The translations under genes and the position numbers were made by a program. The notes below the pieces were generated by a model. It was not told where the DNA came from and made no database searches. It saw nothing but the letters and a program-made list of their open reading frames with translations. From Christiangramia sp. OXR-203 (GTDB lineage Bacteria; Bacteroidota; Bacteroidia; Flavobacteriales; Flavobacteriaceae): a stretch of DNA of 64,000 nucleotides. The stretch covers positions 806,001 through 870,000 of the forward strand of contig NZ_CP139698.1 of NCBI RefSeq assembly GCF_034372165.1. The letters run 5' to 3'. Shown here piece after piece: positions 37,477 through 46,382 of the stretch; positions within the stretch are counted from its first letter, which is position 1; every line of letters begins with the position of its first letter.

Positions 37477-38499
37477 ATGTATAAGTCACTCATAAGACCA
37501 GCGCTTTTCAAGTACGATCCTGAGCAGATTCATTATTTCACTTTTAATTTTCTTCGGAAATTTTGCAGGATCCCTGGAGCATTATCCTTCCTAAGATCAA
37601 GATTTAATATTTCTGATAAACGTTTGGAACGGGAAGTCTTCGGACTGAAGTTTAAGAATCCTGTAGGTCTGGCCGCAGGTTTTGATAAAGATGCAAAACT
37701 TTACAAAGAACTTTCAGCTTTAGGTTTTGGTTTCGTGGAAGTAGGAACTGTAACACCAAAGCCTCAGCCAGGAAATGAGAAAACCAGGTTATTCAGGTTG
37801 CCCGAAGATTCAGCCATTATAAACCGTATGGGTTTCAATAATGAAGGGGTGGAGCAGATGGTCGCCAGATTAAAGGAAAATACGAACGTTCTTATTGGTG
37901 GTAATATTGGAAAGAACAAGCTTACTCCAAATGATAAAGCGGTAGATGATTATGTTTATTCTTTTAATGCACTCTTTAATTATGTAGATTATTTTGTGGT
38001 GAATGTAAGCTCGCCAAATACTCCGAATCTAAGGGAACTTCAGGATAAAGAACCACTAAAATTACTGCTGAACACTCTTCAGAAGAAAAATGAACTTAAA
38101 GATACTTCGAAGCCTATCTTATTGAAAATCGCACCGGATCTTACAGACGAGCAACTTTTGGATATTATTGAGATCGTTCAGGAAACCGGAATCGCCGGGG
38201 TGATTGCTACTAATACCACAATTTCACGTGAAGGACTGCAGTCTGAGAACAAAAGCGAAATGGGCGGACTTAGTGGAAAACCTCTCACTAAAAGGGCTAC
38301 AGAAGTGATACGTTTTCTTTCTGAAAAAAGCGGTCGTTCCTTTCCTATTATTGGTGTTGGAGGAATACATTCTGCAGAAGATGCTCTGGAAAAACTCGAA
38401 GCCGGAGCAAGCCTGGTTCAGCTATACACAGGTTTTATTTATGAAGGTCCTCAGCTAATAAAAGATATTAATAAGAAGATTCTGGAGAAAGGATTATAG
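37477..38499 (+). CDS. pyrD: Dihydroorotate dehydrogenase (quinone), class 2
   Basis: 340 aa. FMN-dependent, membrane-associated oxidation of dihydroorotate to orotate with quinone as acceptor. Class 2 features: an N-terminal amphipathic extension ([25 protein letters not shown]), [61 protein letters not shown], and [16 protein letters not shown] with the catalytic Ser. FMN phosphate site: [29 protein letters not shown]. Five nt upstream of the LysE gene. Confidence 0.97.
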   Translation: MYKSLIRPALFKYDPEQIHYFTFNFLRKFCRIPGALSFLRSRFNISDKRLEREVFGLKFKNPVGLAAGFDKDAKLYKELSALGFGFVEVGTVTPKPQPGNEKTRLFRLPEDSAIINRMGFNNEGVEQMVARLKENTNVLIGGNIGKNKLTPNDKAVDDYVYSFNALFNYVDYFVVNVSSPNTPNLRELQDKEPLKLLLNTLQKKNELKDTSKPILLKIAPDLTDEQLLDIIEIVQETGIAGVIATNTTISREGLQSENKSEMGGLSGKPLTKRATEVIRFLSEKSGRSFPIIGVGGIHSAEDALEKLEAGASLVQLYTGFIYEGPQLIKDINKKILEKGL

Positions 38500-38504
38500 T
38501 TAAG

Positions 38505-39119
38505 ATGCTCGAACAACTAATTCCATTTCTTACAGCTTCCATACTACTTACATTTTCACCGGGACCAGATATCATCTATGTGCTGGTAAGATCGATCGCA
38601 TATGGAGCAAAACAGGGAATAGCTACGGCGTTCGGACTTGTTTCTGGAATAATTATTCATACCAGCCTCGTTGCTTTTGGAGTTTCAGCGATCATTCGGC
38701 AATCTAATACTACTTTCCTCATCATAAAAATACTCGGAGCTTTGTATTTGTTATACCTCGCTTACCAGGTATACAGATCTAATCCTGAAATTGCCTTTTC
38801 TTCGGAAGGAATTAAACATAAAAGTCTGTGGTCATTATTCCGACAGGGATTCATCATGAACGTCCTAAATCCAAAAGTTGGAATTTTTTTCCTCGCATTC
38901 TTTCCTGGATTTCTGTGGGAACCTGATGGCGATACCGTTTGGCAATTTTATGTTCTTGGTTTTGTTTTCATGTTACAGGCACTGGTCATTTTCTGTCTGG
39001 TGGCTTTTGCCGCAAACAGGATTTCCGGCTGGGTAAGATCTCATCCTTCTTCTGGTATATTTCTGAAATGGTTACAGGTGGTCATATTTATTCTTATAGC
39101 GATTCTAATTCTTATCTAA
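38505..39119 (+). CDS. LysE/RhtB-family amino-acid exporter
   Basis: 204 aa integral membrane protein with about six helices. The family motif FSPGPDIIYVLVRSIAYGAKQGIATAFGLVSG is near the N-terminus, followed by KILGALYLLYLAYQ and FIMNVLNPKVGIFFLAFFPGF. Members export lysine, threonine or homoserine lactones. Gap of 5 nt after pyrD suggests cotranscription. Substrate unknown. Confidence 0.92.
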   Translation: MLEQLIPFLTASILLTFSPGPDIIYVLVRSIAYGAKQGIATAFGLVSGIIIHTSLVAFGVSAIIRQSNTTFLIIKILGALYLLYLAYQVYRSNPEIAFSSEGIKHKSLWSLFRQGFIMNVLNPKVGIFFLAFFPGFLWEPDGDTVWQFYVLGFVFMLQALVIFCLVAFAANRISGWVRSHPSSGIFLKWLQVVIFILIAILILI

Positions 39120-39224
39120 TTGTAGAATCCTTAGCTATCCTGGGAATAATTGATTCTGAAATTTCAGATTATCAATGAAACTATATTCTTTTTAAATTTT
39201 CTTTAAAATACTATCTTTGACCAT

Positions 39225-40088
39225 ATGGCTCAAGTGAAACTAATCGAATGTCCCCGCGATGCGATGCAGGGAATTAAAGAATTCATTCCTACAGAGAAAA
39301 AGGCGCAGTATATTCAGTCCCTTTTAAGATGCGGATTTGATACTATCGACTTTGGAAGTTTTGTTTCACCCAAGGCTATCCCCCAAATGAAAGATACGGC
39401 AGATCTGCTTTCAAGATTGGATCTTTCTAAAACGCAGTCCAAATTACTTGCCATCGTAGCCAATACTCGCGGAGCACAGGATGCTTCAGAATTTGAAGAA
39501 ATTGATTACCTGGGATATCCATTTTCGATTTCTGAAAATTTTCAAATGCGGAATACTCATAAAACCATTGCTGAATCTGTAGAAGTGTTGCAGGAGATCC
39601 TTGATATTGCAAACTCTTGCAATAAAGAAGTAGTCGCTTACCTGAGCATGGGCTTTGGGAATCCATATGGAGATCCATGGAACGTGGAAATCGTTGGAGA
39701 ATGGACAGAAAAGCTGGCGGGAATGGGAGTAAAGATCCTGAGCCTTTCAGATACTGTTGGAACATCTTCGCCAGATATCATTGAATATTTGTTTTCAAAC
39801 CTTATTCCCAAATATCCTGAGGTGGAATTTGGAGCCCATTTACATACAACTCCGGCAAAATGGCATGAAAAGATCGACGCTGCCTACAAGGCTGGATGTA
39901 GAAGGTTTGATGGTGCAATTCAGGGATTTGGCGGTTGCCCTATGGCTAAAGATGAACTAACAGGGAACATGCCTTCAGAAAAAATGCTTTCCTATTTCAA
40001 TGCTGCCAAAGTAGATAGTAATATTAAAATGACCAGTTTCGAGTCATCTTATAACGAGGCTTCAAAGATCTTCAACGCCTACCATTAA
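39225..40088 (+). CDS. Hydroxymethylglutaryl-CoA lyase
   Basis: 287 aa, HMGL-like TIM barrel cleaving HMG-CoA to acetoacetate and acetyl-CoA, the last step of leucine breakdown. Active-site features match: ECPRDAMQG (Arg and metal Asp), FGSFVSPKAIPQM, GAHLHTTP (metal His-x-His) and FGGCPMAKDELTGNMPSE (catalytic Cys on the mobile loop). The bound metal and CoA site are expected as in human HMGCL. TATCTTTG (39212-39219) precedes the ATG by only 6 nt, implying a very short leader if used. Confidence 0.9.
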   Translation: MAQVKLIECPRDAMQGIKEFIPTEKKAQYIQSLLRCGFDTIDFGSFVSPKAIPQMKDTADLLSRLDLSKTQSKLLAIVANTRGAQDASEFEEIDYLGYPFSISENFQMRNTHKTIAESVEVLQEILDIANSCNKEVVAYLSMGFGNPYGDPWNVEIVGEWTEKLAGMGVKILSLSDTVGTSSPDIIEYLFSNLIPKYPEVEFGAHLHTTPAKWHEKIDAAYKAGCRRFDGAIQGFGGCPMAKDELTGNMPSEKMLSYFNAAKVDSNIKMTSFESSYNEASKIFNAYH

Positions 40089-40127
40089 TACTCTTTATTG
40101 ATTTCTAAAGAGGTATTAATAAAACCT

Positions 40128-40146
40128 ATTTAAAATTAATCTAAAT
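40128..40146. promoter_or_regulatory. Palindrome-like site 1 upstream of the DUF4856-imelysin operon
   Basis: ATTTAAAATTAATCTAAAT: imperfect palindrome with TTTAAA and TCTAAA half-sites 5 nt apart. It ends 5 nt before the -33 TTG, where a repressor or activator could act. A second copy is at 40198. Confidence 0.45.
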
Positions 40147-40150
40147 AAAC

Positions 40151-40181
40151 TTGCGGTAATTACAACCTCATATTATATTTG
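40151..40181 (+). promoter_or_regulatory. Promoter of the DUF4856-imelysin-carboxylase-receptor operon
   Basis: TTG (40151-40153), 20-nt spacer, TATATTTG (40174-40181); the ATG is at 40223. Confidence 0.65.
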
Positions 40182-40197
40182 CGCTGGAATTAGTTAT

Positions 40198-40213
40198 TTT
40201 AAACCAGTCTAAA
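40198..40213. promoter_or_regulatory. Palindrome-like site 2 in the leader of the same operon
   Basis: TTTAAACCAGTCTAAA: same TTTAAA/TCTAAA half-sites with a 4-nt centre, in 12 of 16 positions self-complementary. It lies between the promoter and the ATG. Together with site 1 it brackets the promoter, as operators of metal-responsive repressors often do; the regulator is not identified. Confidence 0.45.
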
Positions 40214-40222
40214 TAAAACTAT

Positions 40223-41434
40223 ATGAAAAAGCTGTTCGTTTCAGCCTTTGTTGCAGCCCTTACTTTAAGCTCATGTTCATCTGATGATGATGCTGATATT
40301 CTAAACGAGAAAAATATTGAAGTTCCGGTTTCTTACGATTTTACGAGAAACGGTGAATCTACTGTAAACTTTGAAGGACAAACTACCAGACTACAAATGT
40401 CTGCTGAACTTCTATCAAACTTTACCGATTTTGACAACGCTTCAGAAGAAATGTTGCTGAATATGTTCGCGAATGAAAATTCACCTTTCGATAATGAAGA
40501 TCTTAATGCTTCCAGTAAAAGTATCAAATCCAAAGTAGCAGCTTCAAACTTGTATTTTTCTACCAATAATGTAGAAGCCAGTGAGATCAAATCTGATTTT
40601 GAATCCTGGATCACCGAGCAAATGACTACTGTTAAAGCTAATAAAGATATGCTTGCAGAAGCAGGTCAGGCAGGACAGATTGCACAGGGAACGCGTGTAA
40701 GATACGTGAACGGAAAAGGTCTGGAATTGAATCAGGCATTTGCAAAGTCACTTATTGGTGGTCTTCTTGCAGATCAAATTCTTAATAATTACCTATCTCA
40801 GCCAGTTCTTGACGAAGCAGATAATAGGTTGAATAATGATGATGAGCTTCCGGAAGAGGGTAAAAATTACACTACAATGGAGCATAAGTGGGATGAAGCT
40901 TATGGTTACTTATATGGTGATCCATCAATTCCTGCTTCCAATCCAAATTCTATCCTGAATGAAAGCGATGACAGATTATTGTTCAGCTATTTAGGACAGG
41001 TTGATGAAGATGAAGATTTCGCCGGAATAGCTGAAGAAACTTTTGAAGCCTTTAAAACTGGTAGAGCAGCAATCGTTGCAGGGAATTACGTAGTACGTGA
41101 TGAGCAGGTTGCTATTATTCGTGAGAATATTTCCAAAACTATCGCGGTAAGAGCAGTTTACTATCTGCAGGATGGTAAGAACCTTCTTGCAAATGGTGAG
41201 TTTGGAGCAGCATTCCATGCGCTATCTGAAGGTTATGGTTTCCTTTATAGCTTAAGATTCACCAATGATCCTATGACGAATATGCCTTATGTAAGCGTGT
41301 CTGATATCAATAATTTTAAAGATCAATTATTAAGCGGAAATGGTTTCTGGGAAGTAAGTCCTGATACTCTGGACAGTATTTCAGAAAAGATCGCTGCAGA
41401 ATTTGATTTTAGTGTAGCTGAAGCAGCAGAATAA
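40223..41434 (+). CDS. DUF4856 lipoprotein, first gene of a putative metal-uptake operon
   Basis: 403 aa. Lipobox LTLSSC with Cys18, then SSDDD. The start of the domain reads IEVPVSYDFTRNGESTVNFEGQTTRLQMSAELL, which I recognise as DUF4856, a Bacteroidetes family with no known biochemistry. The rest is mostly helical and acidic (EEMLLNMFANENSPFDNEDL, GQVDEDEDFAGIAEETFEAF), reminiscent of imelysin-like folds. Followed by an intra-operon hairpin (41441-41461) and the imelysin-like gene 43 nt downstream. Acidic surface and operon context suggest binding of a metal or metal complex; this is inference. Confidence 0.85.
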   Translation: MKKLFVSAFVAALTLSSCSSDDDADILNEKNIEVPVSYDFTRNGESTVNFEGQTTRLQMSAELLSNFTDFDNASEEMLLNMFANENSPFDNEDLNASSKSIKSKVAASNLYFSTNNVEASEIKSDFESWITEQMTTVKANKDMLAEAGQAGQIAQGTRVRYVNGKGLELNQAFAKSLIGGLLADQILNNYLSQPVLDEADNRLNNDDELPEEGKNYTTMEHKWDEAYGYLYGDPSIPASNPNSILNESDDRLLFSYLGQVDEDEDFAGIAEETFEAFKTGRAAIVAGNYVVRDEQVAIIRENISKTIAVRAVYYLQDGKNLLANGEFGAAFHALSEGYGFLYSLRFTNDPMTNMPYVSVSDINNFKDQLLSGNGFWEVSPDTLDSISEKIAAEFDFSVAEAAE

Positions 41435-41440
41435 TAATTT

Positions 41441-41467
41441 ACCGGAGTCTTGTGCTCCGGTTTCTCA
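41441..41467 (+). terminator. Attenuating hairpin between the first two genes of the operon
   Basis: ACCGGAG, 7-nt loop, CTCCGGT followed by TTCTCAATT. The T-run is interrupted, so this should only reduce transcription into the following genes and raise the relative dose of the first lipoprotein. Confidence 0.55.
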
Positions 41468-41477
41468 ATTAAACGAT

Positions 41478-42596
41478 ATGATTAAATTTTCAAGACTATT
41501 CATTGTATTTGCACTGATCTTCGCTGCTTGTTCTTCTGAAGATGACGGCACAGAGACAGGTGGGGAAACTGGAGGAACAGATTCTTTTGATCGTGGCGCA
41601 ATGCTTGTAAACTGGGCAGATAATATCATTGTCCCTGCTTACAATAACATGGCTGCTAAGACGCAGAATGTGGAAACGGCAGCTACTGCTTTTACCACAG
41701 CTCCAGATGCTGCAGGTTTGCAGCAACTTCGTGAGGCTTATGTAGATGCATACAAGAGCTTCCAGTCGGTTTCTATGTTCCAGGTTGGAAAGGCAGAGGA
41801 AATTAACTATCGTAGTTATCTAAATACATATCCGGCAAATACCTCGAATATCGATTCTAAAATAAGTTCAGGTTCTTTCAATCTGGAATTACCTTCCAGT
41901 TTTGCAGAACAGGGACTGCCAGCTTTGGATTACCTTTTATTCGGTATGGGAACTTCGGAAGAAATCGTTGCTATATATAGCTCAAACGAGAACTACCGTA
42001 CCTATTTAAATGCTGTAGCCTCAAGAATGAATGCTCTTACTACTGAGGTTTCAAATTCATGGAATGGAGACTACAGAGATACTTTTGTAAGCAATACTTC
42101 TTCATCAAGCACAGGATCTGTTGATAAATTTACGAATGACTATGTAATGTACTTCGAGAAGATTCTTAGATCTGGAAAGATAGGATTTCCGGCAGGTGCA
42201 TTTACAGGGACTGCGTCTCCTTCTAATGTAGAAGCGCGTTTCAATGCTGAGATTTCAAGAGAACTTTATCTGGAAGCGGTACAAAGCTTTGAAGACTTTT
42301 TCTACGGAAGACATTTTTCAGGAAATGGAACTGGAAGCAGCTACAAACAGTATCTTGAGTATCTGGATAGTATGAAAGACGGAGCAGATCTGGCTAGTTT
42401 AATTGAGGATCAATTAGATGCCATCCAATCTCAAAGTTCATCTCTGGAAACGAATCTGAAATCACAGGTAGAAAAAGATAACACTAAAATGCTGGAAGCT
42501 TATGACGAATTGCAGAAGGCTGTGATTCTACTAAAAGTTGATATGATGCAGGCATTATCGATTAGTGTGGATTATGTAGATTCAGATGGGGATTAA
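41478..42596 (+). CDS. Imelysin-family lipoprotein with altered GxHxxE motif
   Basis: 372 aa. Lipobox IFAAC with Cys18. Imelysin/peptidase M75 two-bundle helical fold: MLVNWADNIIVPAYNNM near the start, LREAYVDAYKSFQSVSMFQVGKAEE, and a second half with YFEKILRSGKIGFPAGAF and DFFYGRHF. At the place of the family's GxHxxE motif the sequence reads G146-L-P-A-L-D151 (GLPALDYLLFG): His is Pro and Glu is Asp. It is therefore unlikely to be a metallopeptidase; imelysin-like proteins are often iron-regulated periplasmic or surface proteins of iron transport. Seven nt separate it from the next gene. Confidence 0.9.
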   Translation: MIKFSRLFIVFALIFAACSSEDDGTETGGETGGTDSFDRGAMLVNWADNIIVPAYNNMAAKTQNVETAATAFTTAPDAAGLQQLREAYVDAYKSFQSVSMFQVGKAEEINYRSYLNTYPANTSNIDSKISSGSFNLELPSSFAEQGLPALDYLLFGMGTSEEIVAIYSSNENYRTYLNAVASRMNALTTEVSNSWNGDYRDTFVSNTSSSSTGSVDKFTNDYVMYFEKILRSGKIGFPAGAFTGTASPSNVEARFNAEISRELYLEAVQSFEDFFYGRHFSGNGTGSSYKQYLEYLDSMKDGADLASLIEDQLDAIQSQSSSLETNLKSQVEKDNTKMLEAYDELQKAVILLKVDMMQALSISVDYVDSDGD

Positions 42597-42603
42597 TATC
42601 TGA

Positions 42604-43968
42604 ATGCTGTTTTCTGCAAATAAATATCTAAAAAAGTATACGGAAGCTGCCCCTTTGGCGGCTTTTCGTTTATTTTTTGGTTTGATGATGTTTGCCAGTA
42701 TCGTGCGTTTCTGGGCCAACGGCTGGATCGAGAAACTTTATATTGCCCCAAAATTTTTCTTCTCTTATTATGGATTTGAATGGGTACAGCCAATAGGTGA
42801 GTATACCTATCTAATATTTATCATCTGTGGGCTTTCTGCCCTGGCTGTCGCAGCAGGTTTCAAATACCGACTATCTATCATCGTGTTTTTCCTGAGTTTC
42901 ACTTATATCGAGCTCATGGATAAGACAACGTATTTGAACCACTATTATTTTATTAGTATCCTGAGCTTTTTGATGATCTTTCTTCCCGCGAATGTCTATT
43001 TTTCTATAGATGCCTGGAGAGATAAAAAGAAATCCTTTCAAAAAGTACCGGCCTGGTGCGTGGATTCTTTAAAACTGCTTCTAGCGATCGTATATTTCTA
43101 TGCGGGACTGGCAAAACTAAATTCAGATTGGTTGTTGAGAGCCATGCCTTTGAAAATCTGGCTACCCTCCAAATATGATCTGCCGTGGCTGGGCGACATC
43201 ATGCAGCAGGAATGGTTGCATTACGCCTTTAGCTGGAGCGGGATGTTATACGATCTTTTCATACCATTTCTATTACTGTGGCGTCGCACAAGATTTGTAG
43301 CTTTTATCATGGTGATCATTTTTCATGTACTCACCCGTGTACTTTTTCCTATCGGAATGTTCCCTTACATCATGATCGTAAGCGCCTTGATATTTTTTAG
43401 TCCGAAGCTGCACCACAGGATCCTGAAGTTTATTGCTGAAATATTTAAGATCGATAAATCAAAATTCGATACTTCTGAAGTATACCAATTTCCTGATATT
43501 ACTGGTAAGATCGTGAGAACTGTCGTAGTGATATTCTTTACAGTTCAGCTTTTACTACCATGGAGATATTTAGCATACCCGGGAGAATTATTCTGGACTG
43601 AAGAAGGTTTTAGATTCAGCTGGCGGGTGATGCTTATGGAAAAAGCTGGTTACGCTCAGTTTAAGATAGTAGATGCTGAAACCGGAAATCGTTTTTACGT
43701 TAATAATTCAGATTTTCTGACTCCTTTCCAGGAAAAACAGATGTCCTTCCAACCAGATTTTATTTTGCAATACGCGAAATTTCTTGAAGATCATTTCAGC
43801 AAAGATGGTCATAAGAATATAGAGATTTACGTAGAGAACTACGTGGCGCTTAACGGCAGAAAGAGTGCGCCTTACATCGATCCTGATGTAAATTTGCTTA
43901 ATTTTGCCGACTCGTTTGAACACAAAGAATTCATATTACCATTCCAGGATGAAATTAAAGGTCTTTAG
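42604..43968 (+). CDS. Bacterial homologue of vitamin K-dependent gamma-carboxylase (HTTM family, full-length type)
   Basis: 454 aa. Residues ~13-320 are the HTTM membrane domain with about seven to eight helices (APLAAFRLFFGLMMF, YRLSIIVFFLSF, VYFYAGLAKLNSDW, FHVLTRVLFPIGMFPYIM). From memory of human GGCX, colinear blocks are conserved: DKTxxxNH (here D106-K107-T108 and His113, the human His160 region), AGxxKLxxDW (Lys171 aligns with the catalytic base Lys218), FHx5LFxIGMFxYxM (His241). The 130-residue soluble end (SWRVMLMEKAGYAQFKI…QYAKFLEDHF…IDPDVNLL) also aligns with the human lumenal region, whereas the human C-terminal third is absent. Human enzyme oxidises reduced vitamin K and carboxylates Glu. 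The substrate here is unknown. Confidence 0.85.
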   Translation: MLFSANKYLKKYTEAAPLAAFRLFFGLMMFASIVRFWANGWIEKLYIAPKFFFSYYGFEWVQPIGEYTYLIFIICGLSALAVAAGFKYRLSIIVFFLSFTYIELMDKTTYLNHYYFISILSFLMIFLPANVYFSIDAWRDKKKSFQKVPAWCVDSLKLLLAIVYFYAGLAKLNSDWLLRAMPLKIWLPSKYDLPWLGDIMQQEWLHYAFSWSGMLYDLFIPFLLLWRRTRFVAFIMVIIFHVLTRVLFPIGMFPYIMIVSALIFFSPKLHHRILKFIAEIFKIDKSKFDTSEVYQFPDITGKIVRTVVVIFFTVQLLLPWRYLAYPGELFWTEEGFRFSWRVMLMEKAGYAQFKIVDAETGNRFYVNNSDFLTPFQEKQMSFQPDFILQYAKFLEDHFSKDGHKNIEIYVENYVALNGRKSAPYIDPDVNLLNFADSFEHKEFILPFQDEIKGL

Positions 43969-46381
43969 TATCATATTCTTGTTTACTTCACTGGCTCAGG
44001 CTCAGTTCACGGTTAGTGGAACGGTTACTTCAGTTGAAGACGGTTCTGCTATTGCTAATGCTGAAGTATGGAACAAAACAGTTTCAGAAATGGTACTTAC
44101 CAATGAAGATGGGATTTTCAGAATAGAGAATCTTCAGGAGGGTAATTACGAATTTGCAGTTTTCAGTTTTGAATATGCGATCGCAGATAAAGAGATCTTT
44201 ATAAATGCTGATACCCAAGTGAATTTTGAGCTTGCAAAACTTTCCAATAACCTTAGTGAAGTAATGATCACTAATCGCAGGGAAGAGGTATTCGCGCTAA
44301 GAAAACTACGTAAGGTAGAAGGAACTGCAATTTATGCAGGTAAGAAAAGTGAGGTGGTTCTGCTTGATAAAACAGTAGGAAACCTGGCGGCTAATAATGC
44401 CAGACAGATCTACAATCAGGTGGTAGGACTCAATATCTATGATAATGGCGATGCTGGATTGCAATTAAATATTGGAGGTCGCGGGCTTGATCCTAACCGA
44501 ACCCAGAATTTTAATACCAGGCAAAACGGTTACGATATTTCAGCAGATGTTTTGGGATATCCTGAAAGCTACTACACACCTCCTGCAGAAGCTCTTAAAG
44601 AGATTCAGGTGGTTCGTGGAGCCGCATCCTTGCAATACGGGACACAGTTTGGCGGGATGATCAACTTCAAATTCAAAGAACCGGTAAAGGATAAAAAGAT
44701 AGAGCTTATTTCCAGGCAGAGTGTAGGCTCGTATGATCTTTTTACCAGTTTCAACAGCCTTAGTGGAACTGTAGGTAAATTGAGTTATTACACTTATTTT
44801 CATTATAAAGGCGGGGAAGGTTTTCGGCCAAATTCTGGTTACGATTCCAGGAATGTATTCGCTCATCTTGGTTACCAGTTAAGTGATCGCACCAATATTA
44901 GTTTTGAGTATACGTACCTGGATTACCTTGCACAACAACCGGGAGGGCTTTCAGATTTTCAATTCTATGAAGATCCGGATTTTAGCAATCGGGAAAGAAA
45001 CTGGTTCGATGTTAACTGGAATCTTTATGCCTTCAAACTACAACACAAACTTACAGACAGAACAGATGTTAGCGTTAATTTCTTCGGGCTGGATGCGACA
45101 AGAAAAGCGCTTGGATTTAGAGTAGATAGAGTTTCCCAGGTAGATGATCTGGATGCACCAAGAGAATTGCTGGTAGACAATTTTTCAAATTGGGGAATCG
45201 AAACGAGGTTTTTAACAAGGTACGACCTGCTTAATGATCAGTCGGTTTTCCTAATTGGAGCAAAGTATTATGATGCCAATAATGACCAAAGACAAGGACC
45301 TGGCAGTAATACGACCGGTCCCGATTTCTCCTTTGCAGATGCAACATATCCAGATTACGCGAGACAGGCTGAGTTTAACTTCCCAAATAAGAACCTTGCA
45401 ATTTTTGGAGAGAACATTTTTAATATTTCTGAAAGATTATCGGTTACTCCCGGCTTTAGATTTGAATATATAAACACTGCTTCTGAAGGGTCTTACAAAA
45501 ATATTATTTTGGATCTGGCAGGAAATCCACTTCAGAATGAAACTGTAGAAGATAGTCGTGATTTCGAGCGTTCTTTCGTCTTACTTGGTGTTGGATCCAG
45601 TTATTCCCTGAATCCTAAGAACGAACTCTACGCAAATATCTCCCAGAATTACAGGTCTGTTACCTTTAATGATATTAGAGTTGTGAATCCCAATCTTGTC
45701 ATAGATCCTGAAATTACCGATGAAGAAGGTTTCACTGCAGATGTTGGTGTGCGTGGAAGACTTGCCGATAAGGTTTCTTATGATGTAAGCGTTTTTGGAT
45801 TAAGGTATAATGACAGGATAGGGGTTGTGGACGTGGCTACAGCTACAGATTATTACCGATATAAATCCAATATTGGTGATGCCTTTATATACGGTTTGGA
45901 AACATTCGCTGACTGGGATCTGAAGAATACTTTTTTTGAAGCTTCTGAAGATCATAAGCTCAACTATTTTGTGAATGCTGCCTTTACGAGTTCTGAATAT
46001 GTGGATTCTAATGAGATCAATGTAGAAGGAAATGAGGTTGAATTTATTCCAAAGGTAAACCTGAAAACCGGTCTTAACTTTGGTTATAAAAACTTTCTCG
46101 CAGGTCTTCAATATACCTATTTATCTGAACAGTTCTCAGACGCTACGAATGCTCCTCAGGATGTAGATGATAGGATCAATGGAATTCGAGGTTCCATTCC
46201 ATCTTATGGAATTATGGATGTATCTGCTAGCTATACCCTTGGCAAATTTAAGCTGGAAGCAGGGATCAATAATCTGTTGGATAATAGTTACTTTACACGT
46301 AGGGCCACAGGATATCCCGGGCCTGGGATCATTCCCGCACAGCCGCTTACCTGGTATTCAAGTCTGCAGATAAAATTATAG
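43949..46381 (+). CDS. FecA-like TonB-dependent receptor, last gene of the operon
   Basis: 810 aa from ATG 43949 (signal peptide MKLKVFSIIFLFTSLAQAQ). The frame extends upstream to 43904, but those codons precede the signal peptide and are rejected. The start overlaps the end of the carboxylase-like gene by 20 nt, a sign of translational coupling. Domains: carboxypeptidase-like regulatory domain (~20-105), plug (~130-245, NARQIYNQVVGLNIYDNGDAGLQLNIGGRG, IQVVRGAASLQYGTQFGGMINF), and a barrel whose nearest named relatives are ferric-citrate receptors of FecA type. Transports a metal complex or other large ligand across the outer membrane. Confidence 0.93.
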   Translation: MKLKVFSIIFLFTSLAQAQFTVSGTVTSVEDGSAIANAEVWNKTVSEMVLTNEDGIFRIENLQEGNYEFAVFSFEYAIADKEIFINADTQVNFELAKLSNNLSEVMITNRREEVFALRKLRKVEGTAIYAGKKSEVVLLDKTVGNLAANNARQIYNQVVGLNIYDNGDAGLQLNIGGRGLDPNRTQNFNTRQNGYDISADVLGYPESYYTPPAEALKEIQVVRGAASLQYGTQFGGMINFKFKEPVKDKKIELISRQSVGSYDLFTSFNSLSGTVGKLSYYTYFHYKGGEGFRPNSGYDSRNVFAHLGYQLSDRTNISFEYTYLDYLAQQPGGLSDFQFYEDPDFSNRERNWFDVNWNLYAFKLQHKLTDRTDVSVNFFGLDATRKALGFRVDRVSQVDDLDAPRELLVDNFSNWGIETRFLTRYDLLNDQSVFLIGAKYYDANNDQRQGPGSNTTGPDFSFADATYPDYARQAEFNFPNKNLAIFGENIFNISERLSVTPGFRFEYINTASEGSYKNIILDLAGNPLQNETVEDSRDFERSFVLLGVGSSYSLNPKNELYANISQNYRSVTFNDIRVVNPNLVIDPEITDEEGFTADVGVRGRLADKVSYDVSVFGLRYNDRIGVVDVATATDYYRYKSNIGDAFIYGLETFADWDLKNTFFEASEDHKLNYFVNAAFTSSEYVDSNEINVEGNEVEFIPKVNLKTGLNFGYKNFLAGLQYTYLSEQFSDATNAPQDVDDRINGIRGSIPSYGIMDVSASYTLGKFKLEAGINNLLDNSYFTRRATGYPGPGIIPAQPLTWYSSLQIKL

Positions 46382-46382
46382 A

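Noticed and set aside
42604-43968. Generic DoxX or unknown membrane protein call
   Set aside because: The conserved His113 and Lys171 contexts and the colinear soluble region fit the gamma-carboxylase family specifically.
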